NCBI GenBank assembly: GCA_033977485.1
Contig: CM066998.1
Coordinates: forward strand, 54,340,274 to 54,404,273
From: Hydrangea macrophylla
Taxonomy: Eukaryota; Streptophyta; Magnoliopsida; Cornales; Hydrangeaceae
Reading direction: 5' to 3'
DNA length: 64,000 bases
Part shown: positions 47,892 through 60,607 of the stretch, one piece after another
Position numbering within the stretch: the first letter of the stretch is position 1
Layout of the letters: every line of letters begins with the position of its first letter
Made by a program: the position numbers and the translations under genes
The notes under the pieces: generated by a model
Database searches by the model: none
Seen by the model: only the letters and a program-made list of their open reading frames with translations
Told to the model about the DNA's origin: nothing

Positions 47892-47932
47892 ACGACAAGT
47901 CTTCTCATCAACAAATTTCTTAACTGATCGTC

Positions 47933-49227
47933 ATGCCACCGAAGAAGAGTAAGAAGGCTGACCAGCACTCTGACCGGGATGTTCCTCCTGCCCCGGCAAC
48001 GGCTGTGGCAGTCATGACATCTGAGCAAATCACCGCAACCCTTACACAACTCTTAGAGGGCCAGTGTCAAATCCAGCAACAGATTGAAGCCCTGTTAGCC
48101 CAGCAGAGCAATCCTCCAGTGGCCGGGAAACGACCCGGGAGCGTTGCGTACGGTCGGGAACCGATCTTGACCAGACAACGTGCCCGAGCCAACCCGTCCT
48201 GTGTTGAGGATGCCAGAGACATCAACAGTGGGCGTGCTGCCCGAGAGGAAAGGCAGGAGCATATGCCCCGGGAATCAGCCATGGGTCACTCGGTCAAGAG
48301 CCGAGTCTTCCCTAGGCGAACGGTTACCCGGGGTCATAGCCAAGCCCGATCCCAGAGGACACCAACCCGACCAGTTCCTCAGATACCGGTCGGGAAGGAG
48401 TGGAAGCCCGAATCAAGGATTTACAGAAGCAGATCGACAGGGTGGCCAAAAGGCTCGGTCAAAACCGTGCTCAGAATCAAGCCAATACCGAAACAGAGTC
48501 ACCGTTCTCCAGCCAGATCACGAGATTCTCCATCTCACGCAAATGCAAGCAGCCTCGTCTGGATCCTTACAACGGCTCGGGAAGCCCGGTCGACCATGTC
48601 CGGACCTATATGGCTCAAATGGCCCTAGCCACCAACTCTGATGAGTTACACTGCCTAGCCTTCCCCAGCACTTTGAAAGGCCCGGCTATGCAGTGGTTCT
48701 ACTCCTTGGAGCCCCGATCGGTCTGCAGTTTCAAACAGCTCAGCAAGCAGTTCATCAACCAGTTCGCCGGTATGCATGAGCGGCCAAAGCCAGACATGCA
48801 GCTATTGACAGTCAGACAACGGAACAATGAGTCCCTCAAGGAGTTCACCGACCGGTTCAACCAACAGAAACTTCAAATCCGTAATCTGAACGAGACAATC
48901 GCCATCATAGCCTTCTGCTCGGGAGTTCAACACACCAAGTGCGCCGCGTCGTTACATAGAAACCGACCGGCAACCTTGGTCGAACTCGCAGAGAGGGTTG
49001 GAAAATACATTGACACTGAAGAATTTCTAAAGATCAAAAACCCCGGCCAAGACAGCAACAAGTCTTCCAGAAGTAAGCGAAAGCGAAATCAGCCCGGGAG
49101 TTTAGACAGTTCTTTCAGTTCACAGTGGTCTGAGTCCGTCCGCCCTTGCACGACCTCCAGTTCACATCGCTCAAGATCAAGCAGTTCCGACTTTGCCTCC
49201 AGCACAGAGAAATCTGGAGCCCGATGA
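47933..49227 (+). pseudogene. gag of the TR-GAG element, frame-shifted
   Basis: The first frame starts at ATG 47933 (MPPKKSKKADQHSDRDVPPA) and has a helical EQITATLTQLLEGQCQIQQQ segment. The coding signal moves to another frame at roughly 48300-48400. The second part (to 49227) holds the Gag core: RLDPYNGSGSPVDHVRTYMA, LKGPAMQWFYSLEP, FKQLSKQFINQFA, LKEFTDRFNQQ. It ends in a Ser/Arg/Lys-rich tail. No CCHC knuckle was seen. One shift is the minimum explanation; a programmed shift is possible but no slippery site was identified. In its family Gag packages element RNA. Confidence 0.75.
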
Positions 49228-49332
49228 TCCTGATCCGATTTCCTGTCTCCATCGGACTAGATGAGCCCGACTACAGTGGTACTTGCCTAATCACCACATG
49301 AGGCTCCGCCGATTGTCAGAGAGCCTTTCCAA

Positions 49333-49500
49333 AGACCTCGGGCCTAACCTTGAGGCACCTAAAGACCTTGGGCCTAACCCCAAGGCATACAAAGACCTCG
49401 GGCTTAACCCCGAGGCATCTAAAAAGACCTCGGGCTCCGAACCCAGGCATTCAAAAGACCTCGGGCTCCGAACCCAGGCACTAAAGACCTTGGGGTCACG
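49333..49500 (+). repeat. Tandem repeat, AAAGACCTCGGGC unit
   Basis: About five units of 30-35 bp, each AAAGACCT(C/T)GGGC followed by CTAACC or TCCGAACC and (C/G)AGGCA. They lie 3' of gag. Confidence 0.8.
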
Positions 49501-49749
49501 CCCAAGGCACCGGCTTCGCTTAGGTCCAACCGACGATAGGGGCAAACCCCCTAGGTGGCTGATGATGGCAAGCTTCAAAAGACCCTGCAACCACCATGTT
49601 CCAGGTCGGTTACCTACAGATCATAGCCTCTGTAAGACCCTCGTCTTAGCGAAAGCTTGGGGGGCAAGATGGCATAGTGAACTAAACAGGTAATCACACC
49701 GGGTATCTACAGGCCTCGCGGATAACCAAGTCAAAATCTTGGACAACCC

Positions 49750-50070
49750 GAGCACCTACACTACTCTGAGGCATTAACTCCTCTTAGGTCCAGACCGACG
49801 ATAGAGGTGACTAAAATCTCTTAGGTTGGCCGACGATAGAGGAGCAAAAGGACCCTAAAACAACATGATTTAGGTCGGCTCCACCAACATGGTCAAGCTC
49901 TTCTCCCAACAGCCTTGACGAAGGCTGGCCGGGCGGAAGACAACCATCTTGAGGAGTTAACAGTAAAAAGGACCCTAGAGCAATACGCTCTAGGTCGGCT
50001 TTTCCAACATGGTAAAATCCTTCTACCCACAGCCTTGACGAAGGTTTACGGGCAGAAGATAACCATCCTG
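49750..50070 (+). repeat. Longer degenerate repeats in the TR-GAG 3' region
   Basis: The block TAGGTCGGCT..CCAACATGGT..AGCCTTGACGAAGG appears twice (about 49870-49930 and 49990-50050). The GACCGACGATAGAGG block recurs at about 49795 and 49830. Confidence 0.6.
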
Positions 50071-50089
50071 GAAGCTAACTCAATCAAAA

Positions 50090-50245
50090 AAGACTCCGAA
50101 GTAGACCGAGTCTCAACACTCGGTCACTTCCCGAGCACTCAAAAACTCCGAATTAGGCCGGGTCTCAACTCCCGGTCAGTTCCCGAGCACTTAAAGGTCC
50201 CGAGCTAGACTGGGTCTCAACTCTCAGTCAGTTCCCGAGGACTCA
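50090..50245 (+). repeat. Tandem repeat, CTCGGTCAGTTCCCGAG unit
   Basis: Three units of about 52-55 bp, each with a GGTCTCAACTC start, (C/T)CGGTCA(C/G)TTCCCGAGCACT and a CCGA(A/G) spacer. They end shortly before the polypurine tract. Confidence 0.75.
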
Positions 50246-50351
50246 CCAGGCTCAGAAGCCCCGAAGCAGCTTCCACAAGCACTCAGACAGCGGCAAGTAA
50301 CATCAAACTGATTTCCAAACAATTGCCTCGATATAGCATCTGGCCAATCTT

Positions 50352-50367
50352 GGAAATGGGGGGCAGC
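50352..50367 (+). promoter_or_regulatory. Polypurine tract of the TR-GAG element
   Basis: GGAAATGGGGGGCAGC abuts the 3' LTR. Confidence 0.7.
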
Positions 50368-51035
50368 TGATACACCCAAAATTGGCTTTATCTTATGACC
50401 AAGCGGTTCAAGTCAGCAGCTAGTCCACGCCCCGGGTAAATCATGCACAACTTCTCAGAAGCATCAGCCCGAGCGGTTTTGTCTACTCATCATCCCGAGC
50501 GGTTCATCACGACCTGGCCAACAGGTCGGGAAAACCGCACATGTACATCCCGCCGCGGGAACAGCTCGTCTAGGCCCACAGGCATGATCCTGAGCATTAC
50601 GGGCAGTTTCCTACTCAAGCTAGAAGACTAATGGAAAGTGTACACTATTTCCTAATCCAATTAGGAAATCCCCACAATTAATGTCAATCTATATCAATTG
50701 GATTATATTTCCTTATCCATGTATGAGTAGGTCTCTTACATCTATAAAAGAGACCTCTCACCCCCATTGAAGGGGCGGCCAACTATGTAGTCTACAGAGC
50801 ACCTCTATAAAATTCACCATTATATACATACACCCGGGACATATTACTGGTAGTGCCGCCCCTCTTTGTTGGCTCACTAGGCCCGCCGGTGATCTGCTAG
50901 TGAACGTGCTCAGATACACCCGTGGACGTAGGTACCTTCATTAACAGGGCCGAATCACATACAAAAAAATAGTCTCTCACTCTCTCTCTCCTTAAAACTG
51001 CTTTACTTAACTCTTACCAAATTTTGACATCATCA
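50368..51035 (+). repeat. 3' LTR of the TR-GAG element
   Basis: 668 bp, differing from the 5' LTR by scattered single-base changes, for example CCGGCCGGTATT against CCGGGACATATT in the 47670/50833 region. Confidence 0.9.
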
Positions 51036-51040
51036 GTATC

Positions 51041-52190
51041 TCATAACCAAATTTGGGATACAAATTTGGGCTCGGAGAGAGGATTGATTGGTCCAAATCT
51101 TTGTAAAAGTGCATTTGAAACGGTAACCAAATCTTGTAATTAGTGTCATCAACATAGTGATGGTTGTTTTGAGGTGCTGGTATGAAGTTAAGTGGGTGCT
51201 TTTGTTATGTTATGACTTATGTGTACTAGAGCCTCAAGAATAAAATATTTAAACCCTTAAAAGATTCAATAACCGTTGCATGTTGGTAAGAACTTTTTCC
51301 AAATGCATATATGGATATGAAATTGAGAATAACATGGAGAATTGAAGACCTTTGTGTTTCAATTCTGAAAAAAATTGAAGGTTTGGAGGCATTGACCAGA
51401 GGCTTTAGTTCAATCTGTCCTATATCACACTATATATCAGTTCAATCTGTCCTGTATCACACTTCCATTGGCAACTTGATGCAAGATATATTCTCTTTGG
51501 AACATTTACACAGATAAGAATACTTTCCCTGGATTCTGAATATCTTATTTGTGGTGTTTTGAAGAACCTGTGCTTCACGGTTACAAAATCAAAAATCCTT
51601 TAAAGCTTATGTCTGTTGGTTTAAAAAAAAAAAAAAAAATGCTCCTGTTAAGAATTTGTGCTAATCTTAGAATAGGAACATTATGCCTTTCTTGATAATT
51701 ATTATGGAGTACTAATTATGTCAACGATTTTCAGTAAGCAGGTGGTTCAAGAATATAAGCAGCGCCAATTGGCTTCTAAGACCAAGACGATGTGGGCTTC
51801 ATTTTGGCTGAGGTCATTTTCATTAACATCACACTTTCTACAAGAGATTTGGATGCTTCAAATTATATCCAAGAGCTTATTGTTTAAACCATTGCTGATC
51901 AAAAAACAACAAAAGACTCTAAATATCTTTTCCAAACTATGTTGTCACCAATGGTGGTGGTGGCTTCATTTTTAGTATGACTGTATTTTCTATATTCTTA
52001 TTCATTGGACTAAATGAAGTCATGAATATTAGGTGGTCTGAATGAGCCATGCCTTGCATGTATGTAACTGCAGTGATCGGCTGATAGTTGAATAACATTC
52101 ATTATGAAGCAAGTTTTTTATTTTCATAAACTTTTTACATTTTAGGATTTTCTTTTCTTCTTACTACCACTTTTAGTATGAGATGTTATT
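51041..52190. other. Intergenic or intronic DNA with one possible exon
   Basis: Around 51734-51790 a CAG|GTGGTTCAAGAATATAAG acceptor-like start opens a frame reading VVQEYKQRQLASKTKTMWAS. It could be an exon, but no partner exons were found. The rest is AT-rich. Confidence 0.3.
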
Positions 52191-53047
52191 GGCCTCTAAT
52201 TGCACTTTACCCCCTCGTACTATACACGTGTTTTCAATTGGGTACATGAATTATTTTTTTTGCAATTGGCCCCTTAAACTTTCAGCCTCTTTTCAATCTC
52301 ATACATTCGCTAACGCCGTTAGTTTTAGAATTGCCCAAAAATAATTTTTTTTTTGCTATTGGCCCCTTCAACTTTCATTCCCTTTCCAATCAGACCCATT
52401 CGCTAAATTTTGACCATTTTTTATAAACCCCTTTACTACTATTTTTCGACATTAAAAGACGAGAAAACCCCCTCAATTGAACCTCATTTTTTGATTTTAT
52501 ATGTCAAAACATATGATTTTATATGTCAAAACAAATAAGGCTGCGATGTATACTTTTTTGTGAAATTTTGAAGCCCATTGCATTGATCTCGAATAAATAC
52601 TTGGAATAAAAAAAATCATCTTAAAAGGCCAAAAGATAAGAAAATTAGGATTGTTTAGCTAAATATTATATGTCTGTCAACAGATAAAATCATTGTTTTG
52701 ACAGATAAGATGAAAAAAAGAGATTCCGATTTAGCCATTTTTCGGGGTAAGGATACTTGGGCAATTCTGTTCAACTAAATCTCACGCCATTAGCCATTTT
52801 TTGGGGGAAGGACACTTGGGCAAAATTTAGCAAATGGATCTGACTGGAAAGGGGATGAAAGGTCAAGGGGCCAATTGCAAAAAGAAAATATTTTTGGGCA
52901 ATTCCGTTAGTTTTAAACTAACGACGTTAGCGAATGCATGAGGTTGAAAAGGGGCTGAAAGTTCAAGGGATCAATTACAAAAAAAGAAGTTTATGTATCC
53001 AATTGAAAACACGTGTATAGTACGAGGGGATAAAGTGCAATTAGGCC
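52191..53047. mobile_element. TIR element with one copy of the 45390 core
   Basis: Ends GGCCTCTAATTGCACTTTAC and (reversed) GGCCTAATTGCACTTTATCC are inverted for about 150 bp, including AATTGGGTACATGAATT and CGCTAACGCCGTTAG. The middle (52555-52710) carries GCATTGATCTCGAATAAATA, ATCATCTTAAAAGGCC and ACAGATAAAATC, matching the triplicated core of the element at 45390-46316. No clear target duplication. Confidence 0.65.
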
Positions 53048-53540
53048 AAAAAAAAATCCATTAGTGCTTTCTTATCCTTTGGAGATAATCTCTGGTACCT
53101 ATTGCTTCTAATGGCTCAACCGCTCAAGTAATTTATACTGTTTGTACCTCCTAAATGCACAGGATTACTTATGGGGTGCAATTTGACGACGCACTCATGT
53201 GCCTTGAAAACTCTAGAGACTAATGTGAAACTTCTCTAAAATTCTAGGGCCAAAGTGAAATTTCGCCTAAACTTTAAAGCCCAAAGTGAAACGTCACCCT
53301 AACTATAGGGTACCATAATGTGAGTTTTTTCATTAAATTGCACTAATAGAGTTAGGAGCAGGGCTTACATTAAAAGCAATCCATGAGGAATATTAACATG
53401 GTGTAATAAATCATCTCAAACATTCGTCAACTTCTTTCTCTATTCATGTATAATGTACATACAAATAAGGATCATTTGGTGATATCTATAGTTCAACCAT
53501 TTCTATAATATGCATACTTAACAAATAAAAAAAGATCAAA
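53048..53540. other. Intergenic DNA, no gene recognised
   Basis: No long frame. GTGAAACTTCTCTAAAATT-type text near 53225 is also seen near 20735, a dispersed repeat fragment. Confidence 0.4.
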
Positions 53541-53550
53541 AACCAGCATC

Positions 53551-53578
53551 CCCGCGCATCGCGCGGGTAACATGATAG
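53551..53578 (+). mobile_element. Probable Helitron 3' terminus (plus strand)
   Basis: Hairpin CCCGCGCATCGCGCGGG (53551-53567) is followed 8 nt later by ATAG and then T. The hairpin and spacing are Helitron-like. The last four bases are ATAG, not CTAG, so the end has decayed. No 5' end was assigned. Confidence 0.5.
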
Positions 53579-54515
53579 TATATATATAAACAGAGAGAGA
53601 GAGAGGAATTGAAGAATAAAGAGAAGGATACCTTCTTGTCTTCTCTCTTTCTGTTTTGTTTATTTTTCATATCCTCTTTCTCGTTACTCTCTCTCCTCCT
53701 CTTTTTCAGCTTACTACTACTGCCCTTGGCAATTTTTCTCCTCCAGATTTTGGTTCTTGTATCTCCTATTTATGAGAAGCTTTTGTGTACCTTCAAGGTA
53801 GCGTTGATGTGATGTCCCATATCCAATGAGGAAGCGCCACACAGGACTGTTAGGCCATTTAAATTTTTTATGGTGGGTTTCATTGTTCGTGTGGCACACT
53901 ACTATTAGATACGGAGTACCAAGTGGCATGACACGTGATATATTAGGAGTACCCAAAAATTTCTCATGCAAATGTGAAAAAGTGGGTAGGTTTCCTTTGG
54001 CCCACTAAGTGGATGAGTGGTGACCACTCTATGTACCACGTTTTTTTTTTTTCTATTTTCTTTTTCTTTTTCTTTTTTCTTTTTTTCTTTTTTCTTACTT
54101 TGTAAGTAAACAATTGTATTTACCACAACAGTATTTCATTTTGTGATTTTTTTTTTTTACTTTAACAATCTGCTTTCCACTAAACTTGAATGTTTGATAG
54201 AAATGGGATGCATGTTATCCCCTCATCCTTAAACTCGCATATTTGAGTCCTAAAAGTTTGTTAGAACTTATTATATTCATGTTGGCATGTAATCGTGGCA
54301 TAAGTCACTCTTCTCCTACTAGATCGCATGTTTCCTGTTGTTGTTTGACCTCTCAGTTCTTCACCTTTAGTATGCTTGGGTTGCGAGAGTGTTCTATAGC
54401 TTTTACTCCCTCTCTCTATGTTGCAAAATCATCTGTTTAGGAGTAAAGTTGTGGAAGTACTTGTATCTTGTTGCAGATTTCTCTGTTGACAAATGCAAAG
54501 TATTGTTTGCTATTA

Positions 54516-54845
54516 CAGTCGATAGGATTCAAAATCCAGTTGACTGTATTCGTAAACCAGTCGATCAGATTCGTAAATCAGTCGACTGGGAGTGTTTTTA
54601 CAGTTGACTAATGTAGTTTCAAAACTACACTTTCTGGAAGTTCATGTACAGTCGACCGGATGGGTACGTACCAATCGACCGGATTTTGACACTATCTTAT
54701 GAAAATGGAGTCAAATTCAAGGGCGATTCTTCCTCCAAAAGAAAGTCGATCGGACATGGGCCAGTCGACTGGATTGGATTTATGCAATTTCAGGCTCTCT
54801 GCAGTTTCCAAAGCAGTCGACTGGGTCCCCGATCAGTCGACTGGA
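54516..54845. promoter_or_regulatory. Dyad cluster CAGTCGACTG
   Basis: Eleven sites start near 54516, 54537, 54558, 54579, 54601, 54649, 54672, 54743, 54762, 54814 and 54834. Perfect CAGTCGACTG occurs at 54579, 54762, 54814 and 54834. Others are one or two changes away (for example CAGTTGACTG, CAGTCGATCAG, CAATCGACCGG). The first four gaps are 21, 21, 21 and 22 bp, and later gaps include 23, 19 and 20 bp. The host element was not delimited, and no ORF crosses it convincingly. Confidence 0.75.
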
Positions 54846-55082
54846 TTTCACATTTTTCAAATGAACTTGTTCTAAACATGTGTAAAGTGACTATGAATTA
54901 TTGAATCACCCTAACACCCATTTCTAGGATTTGGGTCATTTCATTTATCTATAGAGCCGACCAAAATAATACCCAACAGGAAACGTGACATATAAACATG
55001 AACATGACGTTCAAAAGAAAAATAAAAACAAAGTAGTGTTCTTAAATTATAGGACTCGTTTAGGGGATGTACTAATATTGAC

Positions 55083-55196
55083 AAAAAAAAATGGTATACT
55101 AAACTTATTAAAACTCTAAGAAATTCACTTAAGTAAAAGTACACCGATTGATGAAATTGTAAAACACTTATGGGTATTGGTACACATATATATAAT
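55083..55196 (+). repeat. Dispersed hairpin repeat, copy 2
   Basis: Second copy of the 8395-8508 repeat, with AAGTACACCGATTGATGAAA, AAAACACTTATGGG and TATTGGTACAC. Its arms are more diverged. Confidence 0.55.
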
Positions 55197-55258
55197 AGCA
55201 TCGTCGTAAATACAAATCCTATTTTCCTCTTCGCCGTTAATGGCTAATTAAGCAGAAA

Positions 55259-55762
55259 TCGAGTTCTTTCGTTTGATTGTTACAGACAACTGCTCTGTGT
55301 GTCGTGATGTGTTCCAACCGAATGATCGAATCCTTGCAGACACTTCATTCAAGAGCATTTGCTACGTGGGAGCATCATACAAAAATGGAGATTCGGCATT
55401 TCTTTTTGTGCCGGGGGAACATCACAATGATCCAGCCCTTGAAAATACCAGATGTTCTTCCACCATCAACAAAAGCACCACCACAACTTCCACCTCTGAA
55501 ACGTCTCCGGTGTTGTACTATCCTATTCCCTCCAATTAATGTAAACGTTGCAATGGTGTGTCCTCAATGTGGTCACGCATTTCATTTAACATGTGCCGTT
55601 CAGCAGATGATCGGTGGTGTTTGCAATCTAGTGGGAATGCGGTGCCTGCAGCCAACTCATCCGAGGTGGCTACGAATGATGAAAAGCACTTATCCGGGGT
55701 TAATGAATTTGCTGAAGGAGCTACATCTGTCGCAAGAAGAAGCCATATAGATATTTGTTGAT
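55259..55762 (+). pseudogene. RING-H2-like gene fragment
   Basis: After an acceptor-like TTGATTGTTACAG (55285) one frame reads DNCSVCRDVFQPNDRIL, the first CxxC pair of a RING finger. About 250 bp later a second frame reads MVCPQCGHAFHLTCAVQQ, the central CxHxxHxxC of a RING-H2. The two halves are in different frames, with Ser/Thr/Pro-rich filler between. RING proteins are usually ubiquitin ligases. This is a fragment or pseudogene, or a two-exon gene whose intron was not recognised. Confidence 0.5.
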
Positions 55763-55822
55763 AAATAGTCTATACTTGTATTAACAAAAAAATCCAGTGT
55801 TTCATGATCGAATCGGCGATTT

Positions 55823-55925
55823 CCATGACTCCTGAGCAGATCACCGCGGCTCTGGCTCAACTTCTGGAGGGCCAGCGTCAAACCAAGCGATAGATCGAAG
55901 CCCTGCTGGCCCAAGCACCATCTGA
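55823..55925 (+). pseudogene. gag fragment related to the TR-GAG element
   Basis: ATGACTCCTGAGCAGATCAC begins a short frame, MTPEQITAALAQLLEGQRQ, with a stop and then IEALLAQAP. It matches the EQITATLTQLLEGQ...IEALLAQ segment at about 48015-48110. No LTR lies next to it. Confidence 0.75.
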
Positions 55926-56925
55926 AGGTATGTTATTCAACCTTCTCATGGATTAGTTAGAAAAAATGAATTTATTCAACAAAAAAAAAAAGTTTCTTAC
56001 TGTTTACACCCTAATTTTGCCAAAAAAAAATCGACCGAATAGTTAAGTTGTTCAGATATTGATTAGGGCTCTTCATTCTTTTCTTCTCTCATTACATACA
56101 TATATACACCGGGGTGGATCAATGAATTTGGCCCAGCGGGGCTATCTTTTACGTGTTTTCAATACTTAATAGGCTTTTCATATTTGACGATCAAAGAAAT
56201 GTAAAGAAGTAGAGAAAGCACATAAGTATGCACTTTTTACTACTCGGTCAATAATCTGCATAATTCTTCAAAGTATGGTTTCTCGAGAAACGTTATAATT
56301 CTTGAATGATTTTGATGAAGGCCACCCTACTTATTAATAATAGTTAGTATGGTCAATGGCCAGGATTTATATAAGGGGCGATCATCCAATGGAATAGAAA
56401 CTCATGATAGTATTTTAGAAGTTTTGGACCTCCTAATAAAGTAATCTGTCTAGAAGGTGACACTACTTATAATATTTTGTACAAGCCTCTAAAAAACTCT
56501 AGAGAATTCAATGATTCTCTTTAAATATAGGGAGTTTCGAGTATTATGTACAAGTCCATGCAAAATCACCTACAGCACAGTAAAAGTTCCTTAATTTTCA
56601 TTTTTTTCCGGACAGAGAGAAGTTTCATAATTTAATTACCATAACACAACTCCTAAACCTTTTTGGTGGTCAAAATAAGAGACAGATAACTTTTATCCTT
56701 TCTGGCATTTCCATCGGACATGCTAAAATAGTCCTGAACTAGGTTTCTATCCCATGGAGAGTGCGATAACTCTAACCCATGGGGGGGGGGGGGGGGGTGG
56801 TTGGGGGGTGTTATTAGGTGGGATTAGAGGTTTGAGTTAACTTCTTGGGACAAAAAAAACTACATTTTTTTTATTTTTCAGATCTCTGTTTTTTCTTTTC
56901 TATTTTCATGTCCTATTTTTTTTAA
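55926..56925. other. Intergenic DNA, no gene recognised
   Basis: Contains a run of about 18 G at 56780-56797. No ORF, LTR or TIR was recognised. Confidence 0.45.
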
Positions 56926-57102
56926 AGTATTTTTACTCACTCAAAAAATGGTTCACCAATACTCACCCAAGCATCCCATTGGCCAATGCAGTGGGACCCA
57001 GGATTAAACACCATTTGTTTAATCCTGGATCCCACTGCATTGGCCAATGGGATGCTTGGGTGAGCAGTGGTGAGTAATATTTTGGGTGAGCAAAAGTATT
57101 TT
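56926..57102. repeat. Stem-loop MITE
   Basis: The inverted arms AGTATTTTTACTCACTC and CACCCAAGCATCCCATTGG..CAGTGGGA pair with their complements on the right, down to a short loop near 57010. The inner part is almost perfect. Confidence 0.8.
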
Positions 57103-57204
57103 CAATTTTTTTTTTCTTTTTCATTCTCAAATCTGTTTTTTTTTTCTAGATCCATTTTTTTTTTCTTTCCATTTTCAAAACTGGTTTTTTTTTTCTAGAT
57201 CCAC

Positions 57205-57222
57205 CCCCCCCCCCCCCCCCCC
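57205..57222 (+). repeat. Poly-C tract
   Basis: About 17 consecutive C. A second C-rich run is at 57371-57386. Together with the poly-G at 56780, they bracket the MITE. Confidence 0.85.
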
Positions 57223-57769
57223 ACATCTACTATCTTTTTTTTTCCTGGTTCTTTTATATTTCTTTTCCATTTTCAGACGTAGTCCCGCCACATGGCCAAC
57301 ACATGATACAAACTTAAGGACAAATAGGGCTTAAACTCATTCCTACGTTAGTCTCCATCCTCCTCCCCCCCTCCCCCCCCCCCCCCCAAAAAAAAAATAT
57401 ATATATATATACATATATATAATTGAAAAAATAAAGAACACCCTAGTTTACTGAATGAAGCAATACTGCATCTGCATAGGATTAATTGAATATGCTGATA
57501 TGGCTGTGTAAAGGATCACAAATCCTTACTCCCAATTCCCAGTACGTAGATGAACGAAGAAGAAATAGAGGGAGAGAAATAAGAAGAGGAGAGAGATTAT
57601 ACAGAGTTAAGAGAGAAAAAGTGGAAATTTAATCTGTCATTATACATGGTTTATGGAAGGGTTTTTGTGGCTTAATGAAACATGGTTTTATTTACATAGA
57701 TTGTCTTATTAATTTTTATGATTTTTGTTGAATTTGATGGGTTTAATTTTGTGATGTTTCTTAATCTAT

Positions 57770-58098
57770 AAAGCACTGACACTCTATATTGGCCCTCGTA
57801 TTAGTATTGACGTGTATTTGACACCAACACAACCCGACACGCTTTGGACACGTGTTAGATACACAAAAAAGCGAGTCTGAAATTTTCATTCTTTTTTCTT
57901 GATCCAACACATTGGAGACACGGTCGGGACACGTTGGCGACACGCTCAGGATGCGCTACTGACACGCACGGGACACGCAAATTTGTATCTTTTTTTTTTT
58001 TTTTTTAAAGTTTTCTTCTTCTTCTTCTTTTGGTCTTTCTTATTGTAGTTAAAAATCTAAAAATTTTATGGATGGAACTCATCCCTACTTCATGATTG

Positions 58099-58140
<42 letters not shown>

Positions 58141-59149
58141 TTCCCAGTGGATTATACCTGTTAATAGTTTGTTTTAACGGATAAAGTTCTATGAAGTTTG
58201 ATGAAGCTGAAATGGATCAATTGTGTTTTATTAATGTTATGCTTCTCAAATTTTGCATCTCAAATTAGTTCTTAAATACTTTGTCAGTTGCACTTTGTCA
58301 GTTGCACCATTTTGTACCACTGATTACTAGCACAACATGTGGTACAACTAACAAAGTATTTGATAACTAATTTGGGGAACATAACATTATTCATTGTGTA
58401 CAACCAGTGCATAGTGTACGGGTTATAGACTAGTATAATATAAAGTGGAATCAGACGACTGCCATGTGGCGGCTCTGTGATTTTTTCCACTTTTCTATAT
58501 ATTTCTTATTTTTTTTTCCTATTTTCCTATCTCTAGAATTAATACATGCATATATATATGTATAATCTCTATCTTTTACTCTTTCTCTATTTCTTTCCTT
58601 CTCTCTCTCTCTCTCTCTGTATCTTACACACACACACACACACACAAGTATATATCCCAAAATTACCTGTAATATACTTTTTAAACTATATCTCATCAAG
58701 AAAAATATAGTGAAAAGTCTTATTCTACCAATGTTTTTGAAATAAGTCCATCAACAGTATCTTCATAACAATAGGTCCAAGTATGCTGAATGTTTTTTAA
58801 GATTAGTCCTGCATTCCCAATTATAGATAGATATATTTTCCTTTTTACCCCCAAACACATATATACACCAATACATATACACACATATATAGATGTGCAT
58901 TAAATAGTTATGTTATCATATCTCAATGATTACACATATCTTATATAGGAAAATAAAATCCCATAATTCTAGGTATAAAGCTTTTGGGTTTGTTATAAGT
59001 TTCCATTGTTTTATGGATATCCCACGATTACAATAATAATTGATTAGGACATGTAGTGCAAAATTTCTCACTGTTACGATCAATGTTAAATTTATCACTG
59101 AGGAATTGATTTTAGTGTTTTATGATTTTTTTTAGTCGAAATTTCATTT
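57770..59149 (+). repeat. 1.38-kb tandem duplication, copy 1
   Basis: Starts AAAGCACTGACACTC. It contains GACACG-rich sequence, CT and CA microsatellites and an AT-rich 3' half. At its end it lacks 23 bp present in copy 2, between two TCGA tetramers. No coding gene was recognised. Confidence 0.9.

Positions 59150-60607
<1,458 letters not shown>

Larger units (their letters stand above)
47202..51035 (+). mobile_element. TR-GAG type non-autonomous LTR element
   Basis: LTRs at 47202-47870 and 50368-51035 (TGATACACCC...GACATCATCA) are almost identical. GTATC is duplicated at 47197-47201 and 51036-51040. The interior has a TGGCGCCGTCTGTGGGAA primer site, a gag region, two tandem-repeat blocks and a polypurine tract. 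There is no protease, reverse transcriptase, RNase H or integrase, so it depends on an autonomous relative, probably of the Tat/Athila side judging from gag and primer site. Confidence 0.9.

Noticed and set aside
57086..57334. Phe-rich plus-strand frame
   Set aside because: Translation of T-runs and the poly-C tract.
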